A DNA stretch of 36,896 nucleotides from NCBI GenBank assembly GCA_963169665.1, contig CAUJET010000163.1, positions 1-36,896 of the forward strand, in the 5' to 3' direction. Shown here piece after piece: positions 21,218 through 29,499 of the stretch. The translations under genes and the position numbers were made by a program. Positions within the stretch are counted from its first letter, which is position 1. Every line of letters begins with the position of its first letter. Under the pieces are notes generated by a model. It saw only the letters and a list, made by a program, of their open reading frames with translations. It was not told the origin of the DNA and did not search any database. Origin of the DNA: Actinomycetota bacterium (GTDB lineage Bacteria > Actinomycetota > Acidimicrobiia > Acidimicrobiales > Ilumatobacteraceae).

Positions 21218-23825
21218 CGTGAACGACTCGACACCCCCCGGCGATCCGATCCAGTTCACCGTCAACGGCGTGCCGGTGTCGGTGAGGTCGGACCACCCGC
21301 ACCTCTTGTCGGCGTTGCGCGAGGAACTCGACGTCACGTCGCCGAAGGACGGGTGCTCGCCGAGCGGGCAGTGCGGGTGCTGCACGGTGCACATCGACGG
21401 CAAGGCCGTCGTCAGCTGTCAGCAGCCGCTCGCCAAGGTGGCCGGCAAGAGCGTCATCACCCTCGAAGGGGTCGACGTCGACGAACGGCGCCGGTTCGCC
21501 GACGCGTTCGCCGCCTGCGGCGGCCTGCAGTGCGGTTTCTGCATCCCGGGCATCGTCATGCGGGCCAAGGCACAGATCGACAAGAAGGGCGCCGACCTCC
21601 AGCGCGACGACATGGCGCGTCACCTCGGCGCCCACCTCTGCCGGTGCACCGGCTACGTGAAGGTGCTCGACGCGATCGAGGCGGTCGCCCAGGGCAAGGC
21701 GATGACGCCGACGTTGGCGAGCAGCGTGGGCGGCCACGGCGTCAAGTACGAGGCCGCCGAGCTCACCCTCGGCGATCGCGGCTACGTCGACGACCTCCGC
21801 GTTCCCGGCATGCTCCACGCGGCCCTGCACCTCACCGCGCACGCCCGCGCCGGCATCGTCGCGATCGATGCCTCCGATGCCCTCGCGGCGCCGGGCGTGC
21901 ATGCAGTGCACACCGCCGCCGACATCCCCGGCGAACTCATGGTGGGCATCATCCACAAGGACTGGCCCGTCATGATCCCCGTCGGTGGGCGCACGTCGTA
22001 TGCGGGCGACGTGCTCGCAGTCGTCGTGGCCGACACCCGGCAGCAGGCCCGTGCGGCGGCCGAGCTCGTGCGCGTCACCTACGACGTGCTCCCGCCGGTC
22101 ACCGATCCGGTCGCCGCGTTGGCCGACGGCGCCCCCGTCGCCGTCTGGCAGACCTCGACGAACGTGCTGAGCACGAGCGAGTACGCGCGAGGGGACGTCG
22201 ATGCTGCGCTCGCCGGCTCGGCGCACACCGTGCACGAGGTGTTCCAGACCCAGCGCATCGAACACGCCTTCCTCGAACCCGAGAGCACCCTCGCCGTCCC
22301 GATGGGGGAGGGCGCCTCGCGTCACCTGCAGGTGTACTCGGGCGGCCAGGGCGTGTGGGACGACCGCAACGACATCGCTCGCATGCTCGCGGTGGGCAAC
22401 GACGTGGTCACGGTCACCCTCGTCTCCAACGGCGGCGCCTTCGGCGGCAAGGAGGACATGAGCAACCAGGCCCATGCGTCGCTGTCGGCATGGCTGCTCG
22501 ACCGGCCGGTGAAGTGCACGCTCTCGCGCGAGGAGAGCCTCCGGATGCACTCCAAGCGCCACCCGATCCGGCTCGAGTACTGGGCCGGCTGCGATGACGA
22601 CGGCCACCTCACCGCGGTGAAGGTGCGGGCCATCGGCGACAGCGGTGCGTACGCCAGCGTCGGCATGAAGGTGCTCGAACGGGCGGCGGGCCATGCGAGC
22701 GGTCCGTACCGCGTGCCGAACATCGACGTGCACGCCGTGGCGGTGCGCACCAACAACCCGGTCTGCGGCGCGTTCCGCGGCTTCGGCGCCAACCAGGCCC
22801 AGTTCGGCATGGAAGGTGTGCTCGACCGGCTGGCCGCGCAGGTCGGCATCAGTGGGTGGGAGATCCGCAAGCGCAACGTCATCCACCCCGGCGAGGTGTG
22901 GGGACCCGGTCAGATCATGGACGACGGCTGCGCCGGTGCCGATGCGTGTCTCGATGCCGTGAAGCCGCTCTACGACGCCGCTCGCGAGCAGGGGCGCGCG
23001 GTCGGGCTCGGACTCGGGCTGAAGAACAGCGGTCTCGGCAACGGCTTCCGCGAGATCTCCCGCGCAGTGGTGCGGTTCCGCGACGACGGTCGCGTCGAGG
23101 TCCGCCACGGGTGGACCGAGATGGGGCAGGGCGTGCACACCGTCGCCCTCCAGGTCGCTGCGCAGGAACTCGGCATCGCCCCGGAGCGGATCGATGTCAT
23201 CGTCGACACCACGCGCGAGCTCGGGTTCGGCCAGACCACCGGCTCGCGCGGCACGCTCATGGCGGCCGGCTCGGTGCAACAGGCGTGCCACGCAGCGCTC
23301 GCCGGCGGATGCACGCCGGAGGTCGACTACGAGGGCGAGCACCTCGTCGACTGGACACAGCACCTGGGCGACCCGGATCATCCGAACCCCACGATCCATG
23401 CTGCGTTCGGCTACGCCGCACAGATGGTCGAGATCGATCGCAGCTCCGGCAGGATCGAGCGTGTCGTCGCCATCCACGATGTTGGCAAGGCGGTCAACCC
23501 GCTGCTGTGCGAGGGCCAGATCGAGGGCAGCGTGCACATGGGACTCGGGTACGCGCTCAGCGAGGACTTCCCGGCCGATCCCGAGACCGGGTTCCCCACC
23601 AACATGACGCTGCGTTCGCTGGGCATCCTGCGCGCGAAGGACGTCCCGCGCATCGACGTGCAGATGCTCGAGATCCCGCAGCCGCGCTCGCCGTACGGCA
23701 TCAAGGGTGTCGGCGAGATCGGGCTCGTGCCCACCGCGCCCGCAGTCGCTGCAGCGCTGCACGACCTCGATGGCACTTGGCGCAACGTGCTACCAATGCG
23801 TCGGGGCAGCGACGACGCCGACTGA
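21210..23825 (+). CDS. XdhD-type molybdenum hydroxylase (Se-dependent xanthine dehydrogenase family), fused 2Fe-2S and Mo domains
   Basis: About 871 residues. Two 2Fe-2S clusters are bound at the N-terminus: DGCSPSGQCGCC...C (about 49-75), then CGGLQCGFC and CRCTGY (about 103-146). A short linker leads straight into the molybdopterin domains (from about 188), ending with the active-site glutamate in GVGEIG (about 836). There is no FAD domain. The order, and segments such as HKDWPVMIPVGGRTSYAGD, IEHAFLEPE and GGAFGGKED, match the 'selenium-dependent xanthine dehydrogenase' family. These enzymes hydroxylate purine-like N-heterocycles. An SsnA homologue lies downstream, its usual partner. The start is ATG 21210, inside the palindrome, or GTG 21219. 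Whether it needs selenium is unknown; no selD or yqeB is here. Confidence 0.88.
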   Translation: MSNVNDSTPPGDPIQFTVNGVPVSVRSDHPHLLSALREELDVTSPKDGCSPSGQCGCCTVHIDGKAVVSCQQPLAKVAGKSVITLEGVDVDERRRFADAFAACGGLQCGFCIPGIVMRAKAQIDKKGADLQRDDMARHLGAHLCRCTGYVKVLDAIEAVAQGKAMTPTLASSVGGHGVKYEAAELTLGDRGYVDDLRVPGMLHAALHLTAHARAGIVAIDASDALAAPGVHAVHTAADIPGELMVGIIHKDWPVMIPVGGRTSYAGDVLAVVVADTRQQARAAAELVRVTYDVLPPVTDPVAALADGAPVAVWQTSTNVLSTSEYARGDVDAALAGSAHTVHEVFQTQRIEHAFLEPESTLAVPMGEGASRHLQVYSGGQGVWDDRNDIARMLAVGNDVVTVTLVSNGGAFGGKEDMSNQAHASLSAWLLDRPVKCTLSREESLRMHSKRHPIRLEYWAGCDDDGHLTAVKVRAIGDSGAYASVGMKVLERAAGHASGPYRVPNIDVHAVAVRTNNPVCGAFRGFGANQAQFGMEGVLDRLAAQVGISGWEIRKRNVIHPGEVWGPGQIMDDGCAGADACLDAVKPLYDAAREQGRAVGLGLGLKNSGLGNGFREISRAVVRFRDDGRVEVRHGWTEMGQGVHTVALQVAAQELGIAPERIDVIVDTTRELGFGQTTGSRGTLMAAGSVQQACHAALAGGCTPEVDYEGEHLVDWTQHLGDPDHPNPTIHAAFGYAAQMVEIDRSSGRIERVVAIHDVGKAVNPLLCEGQIEGSVHMGLGYALSEDFPADPETGFPTNMTLRSLGILRAKDVPRIDVQMLEIPQPRSPYGIKGVGEIGLVPTAPAVAAALHDLDGTWRNVLPMRRGSDDAD

Positions 23826-23868
23826 GGGCGCCGCGCCGGCACGACGTGCCCCGGCATGGGGGTGCCAC

Positions 23869-24975
23869 GTGAAGATCGATCAGCAGGCAGTGCGGCAGTT
23901 GCTCGACCGGGCGCGACGCGAGGTGGACAGCGGGCTGCTGCCGTCCGTGCAGATCGCGCTGGCACGCGAGGGTGAGCTGATCGCGTCCGAGACCTACGGC
24001 GACGCCACCGATGACACGCGCTACGTCGTGTACTCGGCCACGAAGGCGTTCGTCGCCGGCGCCGTGTGGGCGCTCATCGGCGACGGTGCGATCGACGTGT
24101 CGCGACGGGTCGTCGACTACATCCCCGAGTTCGGCACCAACGGCAAGGACGTGATCACCGTCGAGCAGGTGATGCTGCACACCTCGGGCTTCCCGAGCGC
24201 ACCGCTGTCGGCCCTGCAGGGCGACACGAGCGCCGGCCGCACCGCGGCGTTCGCCTCGTGGCGCCTGAACTGGGACCCGGGTTCGACCTACGAGTACCAC
24301 CCGACGTCCGCGCACTGGGTGCTCGCCGAGATCGTCGAGCGGGTGAGCGGTACCGACTTCCGCACGGTCGTGCAGGAGCGGGTGACCGACCCTGCCGGGC
24401 TGACGCGTGTGCTGGGTGACGTGCCCCATCGGGCGGCCGAACTGGTGCTCGTCGGGGAACCGGCGACCGCGGAGGAGATGCTCGCCGTGTACGGCGTCGC
24501 CGAGATCGACCCGGGCGAGGTGACCAACGACGCGCTGCTCGGCTTCAACGATCCCGACGTGCAGCGCGTGGGTGTGCCGGGCGGCGGCGGCGTGATGCGC
24601 GCCGCCGACCTGGCGATGTACTACCAGGCGATCCTGCACAATCCGGGCGAGTTGTGGCGGCCCGACGTGCTGCACGACGTGAGGACCAATGTGCGCAACT
24701 CCCTGCCGGAGCGGACGATGGGCCTGCCGGCCAATCGCACCCTCGGCCTCATCCAGGCCGGGGCCGACGGCAAGAGCAACCTCCGCGGCATGGGCCGCAC
24801 GGTCTCGCCGGGCACGATCGGCCACAACGGTGCGAAGGGGCAGATCGCGTGGGGCGATCCCATCACCGGGTTGAGCCTCGGCTACTGCACGAACGGTCTC
24901 GACGACAACGAGGTGCGCACGCCGCGCCGCACGACGGCGATCGCCAGCCTCGCCGCCGTCTGCGTCACCGACTGA
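23869..24975 (+). CDS. Beta-lactamase-fold serine hydrolase
   Basis: 368 residues, no signal peptide, so cytosolic. The class C/esterase-type signature Ser-x-x-Lys is YSATKAFV (Ser56, Lys59). A tyrosine motif region is seen in STYEYHPTSAHWVLAEIV and the third motif in IGHNGAKG (about 318). Also present are the family segments QVMLHTSGFPSAPLSAL and GVPGGGGVMRAADLAMYYQ. Cytosolic relatives are mostly esterases or amidases (EstB-like), not beta-lactamases. It begins with a GTG 43 bases after the xdhD-like stop, probably in the same transcript, and its end overlaps the convergent amine oxidase gene by 11 bases. A hydrolytic step on an ester or amide in the XdhD/SsnA pathway is possible but unproven. 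Confidence 0.87.
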   Translation: MKIDQQAVRQLLDRARREVDSGLLPSVQIALAREGELIASETYGDATDDTRYVVYSATKAFVAGAVWALIGDGAIDVSRRVVDYIPEFGTNGKDVITVEQVMLHTSGFPSAPLSALQGDTSAGRTAAFASWRLNWDPGSTYEYHPTSAHWVLAEIVERVSGTDFRTVVQERVTDPAGLTRVLGDVPHRAAELVLVGEPATAEEMLAVYGVAEIDPGEVTNDALLGFNDPDVQRVGVPGGGGVMRAADLAMYYQAILHNPGELWRPDVLHDVRTNVRNSLPERTMGLPANRTLGLIQAGADGKSNLRGMGRTVSPGTIGHNGAKGQIAWGDPITGLSLGYCTNGLDDNEVRTPRRTTAIASLAAVCVTD

Positions 24976-26245
24976 GCGCCGGGTCCGCCTCGACCGCTGC
25001 CGCCCAGGTCGCGAGTGCGGCGGTGGCCGCGAGTGCGATGTCCTCGTCGCTGCGTCCGTCGTGGTGCTCGGCGACGGCATCGGCAGCGACGAGACCGGCG
25101 ATCGTGGGGGTGCCGACGACGTCGGTGAGGTCGAGCCACTCGGTCCAACTCGGCGGGCTGTCGTACCAGCGGAGGTAGCCACTGGGCGAGACCGGCCACC
25201 ATCGTTCGTCGAACTGCAGGACCGCCTTCTCGAACGCCGCCATGCCGAGGTGCGACAGCGCCTCCCGGTGTCCGGCCGGGAGCCCGGGGGAGAAGGTGAT
25301 CGCATCGAGGGCGCCGATCGGGACGGTGCAGATGCAACGATCTGCCGCGAGCCAGTCGACGCTCACGCCGTCGAGGTCCCACTCGATGCGACGCACGACG
25401 GTGTTCCGGCGGACGTCGAGCCCGGCAGCGAGATGGTCGACGAGTTGCCGATACCCGCCGGGCAGCCACGGGTCACCGGGCGCCGCGCCGTCCTCGTCGA
25501 GCATGTGGGGCGACACGTCCTCGAGCCGCGACCCCGACTCGAGCAGCAGTTCGCCCTCGATCGCGAACTGCGCGAGGCGCCGCTCCTCGGGAGCGAGTCC
25601 GTCGAGGTGGCGGCGCACCTGGTCGCCCAGCGGCGGTCCGTCGCGGTCGATCGCCGCCGCCAGCGCCGCGAACGCAGCGCGGACAGCGGTCGCGGGGCCG
25701 ACGGGACCATCGGCGGCTGCGGCGAGGGCCCGATCGAAGTGGGTCGGGACGAGGTGCAGGCCGAGCGACTCCGCCAGTCGGCCGAGCGGGTTGCGCGGGA
25801 ACTGCTGGACCCAGGCCGCGCCGGCATCGACGATGACCCCGCCGAGGTCGACGGAGTGGGTCCTGCCGCCGAGGCGTTCACGCGCCTCGAGGACGACGAC
25901 GTCGCGCCCCTCGTCACTGAGATGGCGGGCAGCGGCGAGCCCGGCCATGCCCGCGCCCACCACGATCACGCTGCGCGCACCGCTGTCGATCGCCCACCGA
26001 GCTGCTGCCAGGCCGCTCGAGTGCGCGCCGTGGACCATCGTCGCCTGGTCGCGGTCGACCGCCTCGCCGGCGAGGATCACGCGGCCGTCGATCGGGTTGC
26101 CCAGCGTGAGACGGTGCGCCGCGGTGCCACCCGGTCGCAGGACGCTCCACGACCCGCGGCTGAACGGGTCGTCGCGCCATCGCGTGACGTGCCACGCGAT
26201 CGGGCGCGGCGGTGACGAGTGGTGGGGGGACGCCATCGTGCGCAT
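24965..26245 (-). CDS. Flavin amine oxidase, apparently circularly permuted
   Basis: 426 residues. The FAD site GAGMAGLAAARHL (from about 97), Glu120, ERLGGRTHS and DAGAAWVQ are those of the monoamine oxidase family, but they begin only after about 90 residues. Those residues carry what is normally the C-terminal end of the family: TRWRDDPFSRGSWS (21-34), DGRVILAGEA (53-62) and MVHGAHSSGLAAAR (70-83). The C-terminus stops where the TRW segment would normally follow (about LVAADAVAEHH, then ATWAAAVEADP). Both FAD-contacting pieces are thus present once, in swapped order. It likely oxidises an amine with O2, giving aldehyde or imine and H2O2. It is divergent from ssnA (29-base gap) and convergent with the serine hydrolase gene. 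Confidence 0.85.
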   Translation of the reverse strand: MRTMASPHHSSPPRPIAWHVTRWRDDPFSRGSWSVLRPGGTAAHRLTLGNPIDGRVILAGEAVDRDQATMVHGAHSSGLAAARWAIDSGARSVIVVGAGMAGLAAARHLSDEGRDVVVLEARERLGGRTHSVDLGGVIVDAGAAWVQQFPRNPLGRLAESLGLHLVPTHFDRALAAAADGPVGPATAVRAAFAALAAAIDRDGPPLGDQVRRHLDGLAPEERRLAQFAIEGELLLESGSRLEDVSPHMLDEDGAAPGDPWLPGGYRQLVDHLAAGLDVRRNTVVRRIEWDLDGVSVDWLAADRCICTVPIGALDAITFSPGLPAGHREALSHLGMAAFEKAVLQFDERWWPVSPSGYLRWYDSPPSWTEWLDLTDVVGTPTIAGLVAADAVAEHHDGRSDEDIALAATAALATWAAAVEADPALSR

Positions 26246-26274
26246 GCCTCGTCATGCTGGCACGATGGGGACCG

Positions 26275-27297
26275 ATGACCGACACGACTTCGGGCCTCGT
26301 CTGCGGCCACCACCATCTCTACTCCGCACTCGCACGCGGCATGCCGGCGCCGCCCCGCCAGCCGACCGACTTCCGCAGCATCCTCGAGCAGGTGTGGTGG
26401 CGGCTCGACACCGCGCTCGATCTCGAGATGCTCCGGTGGAGCGCCATGCTCGGCGCCGTGGAGGCGCTGCAGTGCGGCACCACGGCGATCATCGACCACC
26501 ACGAGAGCCCGAACGCGATCGAGGGGAGCCTCGACGTGATCGCCCAGGCGTGCGCCGAGGTGGGCGTCCGGGTGAGCTGTGCGTACGGGGTGACCGATCG
26601 TCACGGACCCGACGGTGCCCGCCGCGGGTTGGAGGAGAACGAGCGCTTCCTCCGTGCGGGGGGACGGGGGATGGTCGGCGTGCACGCCGCGTTCACCTGT
26701 GACGACGCGACGCTCGAGGCCGTGGCTGATCTGGCGGCCCGAACCGGTGCCGGTGTGCACATCCACGTGGCCGAGGGCGTCGACGACCTCGCTGCCGGCG
26801 AGCGGCTCGAGCGCCTCGCCACCGAGGACTGGCTGATCGTGCACTGTGTGCACCTCGACCGGCCGTTGCCGGGGACGATCGCCCACAACCCGCGCAGCAA
26901 CATGAACAACGCCGTCGGTTACGCGTCGCCCACTCAATGGACCAACCGGGTGGTGCTCGGCACCGACGGCATCGGCGCCGACATGCTCGAGGAGATGCGC
27001 CTCGCCTACGTGGCGCTGCGCGCCCACGACGTCACGTCGTCGCCCGACACGGTGTGGGGCTGGCTCGAGGAGGGCTACCGCTTCTTCCCCGAGGCGCGCG
27101 ACGACCGGGTGCGGTGGAGCTACGACCACGCCGACTCCGCGTGGCACGTCGCGTTCACGCCGGGCATCCGCGCCATCGACGTCGTGAGCGGCGATGGCGA
27201 GGTGCTGCTGCGCGACGGGCGCCCCACCCGGGTCGATCTCGACGAGGTGCGGGCGAAGTCCGCCGAGCAGGCCGCTCGGTTGTTCACACACCTGTGA
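26275..27297 (+). CDS. ssnA: SsnA-like amidohydrolase (compact form)
   Basis: 340 residues of the metal-dependent amidohydrolase TIM barrel. Metal ligands are all visible: HHH near the N-terminus (His12, His14), VHIHVAE (His162 or His164), IVHCVHL (His190/193) and GTDGIG (Asp231). Long blocks match E. coli Ssn[43 protein letters not shown] and [16 protein letters not shown]. coli SsnA has about 100 more residues. Here the N-terminal beta-sandwich strand segment is absent and internal loops are shorter. The longer frame (26212) adds nothing recognisable. SsnA is related to guanine/cytosine deaminases and clusters with xdhD. A deamination of a purine-like ring is therefore likely. CACGAT lies eight bases before the ATG. 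Confidence 0.85.
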   Translation: MTDTTSGLVCGHHHLYSALARGMPAPPRQPTDFRSILEQVWWRLDTALDLEMLRWSAMLGAVEALQCGTTAIIDHHESPNAIEGSLDVIAQACAEVGVRVSCAYGVTDRHGPDGARRGLEENERFLRAGGRGMVGVHAAFTCDDATLEAVADLAARTGAGVHIHVAEGVDDLAAGERLERLATEDWLIVHCVHLDRPLPGTIAHNPRSNMNNAVGYASPTQWTNRVVLGTDGIGADMLEEMRLAYVALRAHDVTSSPDTVWGWLEEGYRFFPEARDDRVRWSYDHADSAWHVAFTPGIRAIDVVSGDGEVLLRDGRPTRVDLDEVRAKSAEQAARLFTHL

Positions 27298-27310
27298 CAG
27301 GGCCCGCTGT

Positions 27311-27325
27311 TTGACAAAATGTCAA
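27311..27325. promoter_or_regulatory. Palindromic operator at the luciferase-like gene
   Basis: TTGACAAAATGTCAA, identical in 15 bases to the core at 21202-21216. It lies just upstream of TACGAT (27331-27336), in the -35 region. A protein bound here would control the promoter. Confidence 0.7.
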
Positions 27326-27330
27326 GCGGC

Positions 27331-27343
27331 TACGATCCCGGCC
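27331..27343 (+). promoter_or_regulatory. Leaderless -10 element of the luciferase-like gene
   Basis: TACGAT at 27331-27336, seven bases, then ATG 27344. Confidence 0.6.
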
Positions 27344-28354
27344 ATGACGAGTTCGACGACGCCGGTCGCGCTGTACCTGCAGGACGCCCACGACATCCGC
27401 GAGGGCATCGAGCTCGTCCGGTACGCCGAGCAGCAGGGGTTCGACGCCGTCTGGCAGGCCGACAGCCGCCTCGTGCGCGATGCCGTGGTGCCGATGGCGG
27501 CGTTCGCCGCCACCACCGATCGCATCAAGGTGGGCAGCGGTGTCATCGACATCTGGACCCGCAACCCCGCCCGACTGGCGAGCACGTTCTCGACCCTCGA
27601 CGACCTCGCGCCCGGTCGGGTGATCTGCGGTCTCGGGGCATGGTGGGACCCGCTGGCCAGCAAGGTCGGCATCAGCCGCGACCGTCCGCTCACGGTGATG
27701 CGCGAGGTCGTCACCGTGGTGCGTGCGCTGCTCGCCAACGAGACGGTCACCTTCGACGGGGTCTTCGCCCACCTCGACGGGGTCGAGCTCGACTACGTGC
27801 ACCAGGAGCGGCGGCCGAAGGACGTCCCCATCTACATCGGCGCCACGGGTATGCAGATGATGGAACTCACCGGCGAGATCGCTGACGGTGCGGTGCTCAA
27901 CTACCTCGTCTCGCCCGCCTACAACAAGGACGCGATCGCGGCGCTCGAACGCGGCGCGGCGAAGGCCGGACGCTCGATCGACCAGATCGACCGCCCTCAG
28001 CTCGTCGTCTGCAGCGTCGACACCGACCGCAAGGCCGCCCTCGACGGCGCCCGCCTGCTCGTCACCCAGTACCTCGGCCAGCAGCCGCACATCATGAAGG
28101 CCTCCGGCGTGCCCCAGGAGCTGCTCGACGAGATCGGCAAGGTGCTCACCTGGCCGGCGACGCACGACCAGGTGGTCGCCGCCAGCAAGCTCGTGCCCGA
28201 CGACATCGTGCAGATGATCACCGCATCGGGTGAGCCCGACGAGGTGCGCGAGAAGGTGGGGGAGTACGTCGCCAACGGCTGCACCTGCCCGATCCTGTAC
28301 CCGCTCGGCGACGACGTGCGCCTGATGATCGACACCTTCGCCGGGGGTCTCTGA
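27344..28354 (+). CDS. Luciferase-like (LLM) F420-dependent oxidoreductase
   Basis: 336-residue TIM-barrel protein of the bacterial luciferase-like superfamily. It opens [34 protein letters not shown] and contains [39 protein letters not shown] and [22 protein letters not shown], the pattern of F420-using Mer/FGD-type enzymes rather than FMN monooxygenases. It would move hydride between F420 and an organic substrate that cannot be named. Its promoter carries the same palindrome as the xdhD-like gene, so the two are probably under one regulator. It lies 46 bases after ssnA but has its own -10 element. Confidence 0.88.
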   Translation: MTSSTTPVALYLQDAHDIREGIELVRYAEQQGFDAVWQADSRLVRDAVVPMAAFAATTDRIKVGSGVIDIWTRNPARLASTFSTLDDLAPGRVICGLGAWWDPLASKVGISRDRPLTVMREVVTVVRALLANETVTFDGVFAHLDGVELDYVHQERRPKDVPIYIGATGMQMMELTGEIADGAVLNYLVSPAYNKDAIAALERGAAKAGRSIDQIDRPQLVVCSVDTDRKAALDGARLLVTQYLGQQPHIMKASGVPQELLDEIGKVLTWPATHDQVVAASKLVPDDIVQMITASGEPDEVREKVGEYVANGCTCPILYPLGDDVRLMIDTFAGGL

Positions 28355-28375
28355 CCGTCCGGCCAGCGGTGCGAG

Positions 28376-28399
28376 GCCGTCCGGCGCGGCCGGAAACGG
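28376..28399 (+). terminator. GC hairpin after the luciferase-like gene
   Basis: TCCGGC and GCCGGA pair around GCG, extended outside by GCCG/CGGC with two unpaired A. It lies 22-45 bases after the stop and before the next promoter. Confidence 0.5.
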
Positions 28400-28411
28400 C
28401 TCCGTGCCACC

Positions 28412-28417
28412 TACGAT
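28412..28417 (+). promoter_or_regulatory. -10 element upstream of the ProX-like gene
   Basis: TACGAT lies about 80 bases before the GTG at 28500. Together with a good Shine-Dalgarno this gives a leadered transcript. Confidence 0.4.
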
Positions 28418-28499
28418 GTCGCCCCGTCGAACACCGCCGTCCCGTCCGGGTCCGGCGGCAGGTCCACTGGCGGACCACAGGTCATTGCAGGAGGAATCG

Positions 28500-29405
28500 G
28501 TGAGATCCACCCGGAGCGCACTCGCTCTCACGCTCGTCGGCGCACTCGCGCTCGCGGCATGCGGCGGCGACGACGAGACCGAGGCCACCGTGGCCGCCGT
28601 CTCGCCCACCGTGAACGTCGGCCGGACGAGCGATCCGCTCAGCCAGCTGCTCGCCGAGATCTACGGCCAGGGCATGGAGAACGCCGGCGTCCGCGTGGGC
28701 CGCAAGGACCCCGCGGCCGACCTCGATGCGCTGCATGCCGCGCTCGCCGCCGGCAACGTGCAGTTCGTTCCCGAGACCACCGTGTCCCTCCTCGACCGTC
28801 TGGGCGCCGACATCCCGGCGACCGCCGACGAGCAGCTCGTCGCGATCAACGACGCCCTGCCCGCCGAGCAGTCCGTCACCGCGATCGGTTCGGCCGCGGC
28901 CACGAAGGTCGTCGCCTGCTCCGTCGCCGCTGTGGAGGCCAACTCGTTGAAGACGGTCAGCGACCTCGCCGGCGTGGCCGCCGATGTCGCGCTGGGCGGC
29001 ACGACCGAGTTCGAGTCCTCCGGGTCGTTCGGGCTCGACGATCTCAACACCGCCTACGAGGCCGAGTTCACGTTCACCGCGTCGGGCGAGACCGACGCCG
29101 ACGTGGCGGCAGCAGTGGTGGCGGGCGACGTCGACTGCGGCGTCATGTCCTCGCTCGAGCCCGCGATCACGACCGAGGGCCTCCTGCCGCTCGAGGACGA
29201 CAAGGCCGCGGCACCGATCGATGCGTTCGTGCCGTTGATGCAGGCCGCCTCGGCCACCCCGGAGGTGGCCGCGGTCATCACCCAGCTCAACGCGCTCGTC
29301 ACCACCGACGTGCTGCGCGCCCTGCTGGTCAAGCTCGAGACCGGTGACCAGTCCGCCGACGTGCTCGCCAAGGCGTTCCTCGCCAGTCAGGCCTCGAACG
29401 GCTGA
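28500..29405 (+). CDS. ProX/OpuAC-like (glycine betaine/osmoprotectant) substrate-binding lipoprotein
   Basis: 301 residues. Lipoprotein signal peptide with lipobox LALAAC (Cys21), then a periplasmic-binding-protein domain of the OpuAC type beginning VNVGRTSDPLSQLLAEIYGQ and including LHAALAAGNVQFVPE and SDLAGVAADVALGG. In this family the ligand (glycine betaine, choline, carnitine or similar) sits in an aromatic box. I see few aromatic residues in this mature protein, so the ligand is uncertain. The GTG at 28500 has Shine-Dalgarno AGGAGG five bases away. No permease or ATPase gene of that transporter is beside it; the ABC genes downstream are of a different, export-type family with their own promoter. 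Confidence 0.8.
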   Translation: MRSTRSALALTLVGALALAACGGDDETEATVAAVSPTVNVGRTSDPLSQLLAEIYGQGMENAGVRVGRKDPAADLDALHAALAAGNVQFVPETTVSLLDRLGADIPATADEQLVAINDALPAEQSVTAIGSAAATKVVACSVAAVEANSLKTVSDLAGVAADVALGGTTEFESSGSFGLDDLNTAYEAEFTFTASGETDADVAAAVVAGDVDCGVMSSLEPAITTEGLLPLEDDKAAAPIDAFVPLMQAASATPEVAAVITQLNALVTTDVLRALLVKLETGDQSADVLAKAFLASQASNG

Positions 29406-29487
29406 CCGACGCCCGACCCCGGCCTGACCGCGGCCGACCGAACTCGGCGTGCGTGCGGGCGCGACGTGGCGTTGTCGCACCGGATGA

Positions 29488-29499
29488 CAGACTGACCGC
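29488..29499 (+). promoter_or_regulatory. Leaderless -10 element of the ABC ATPase gene
   Basis: CAGACT at 29488-29493, six bases, then ATG 29500. It separates this operon from the binding-protein gene upstream. Confidence 0.45.

Noticed and set aside
26212..26274. Longer SsnA start at 26212
   Set aside because: The added 21 residues overlap the divergent amine oxidase gene and resemble nothing in SsnA.
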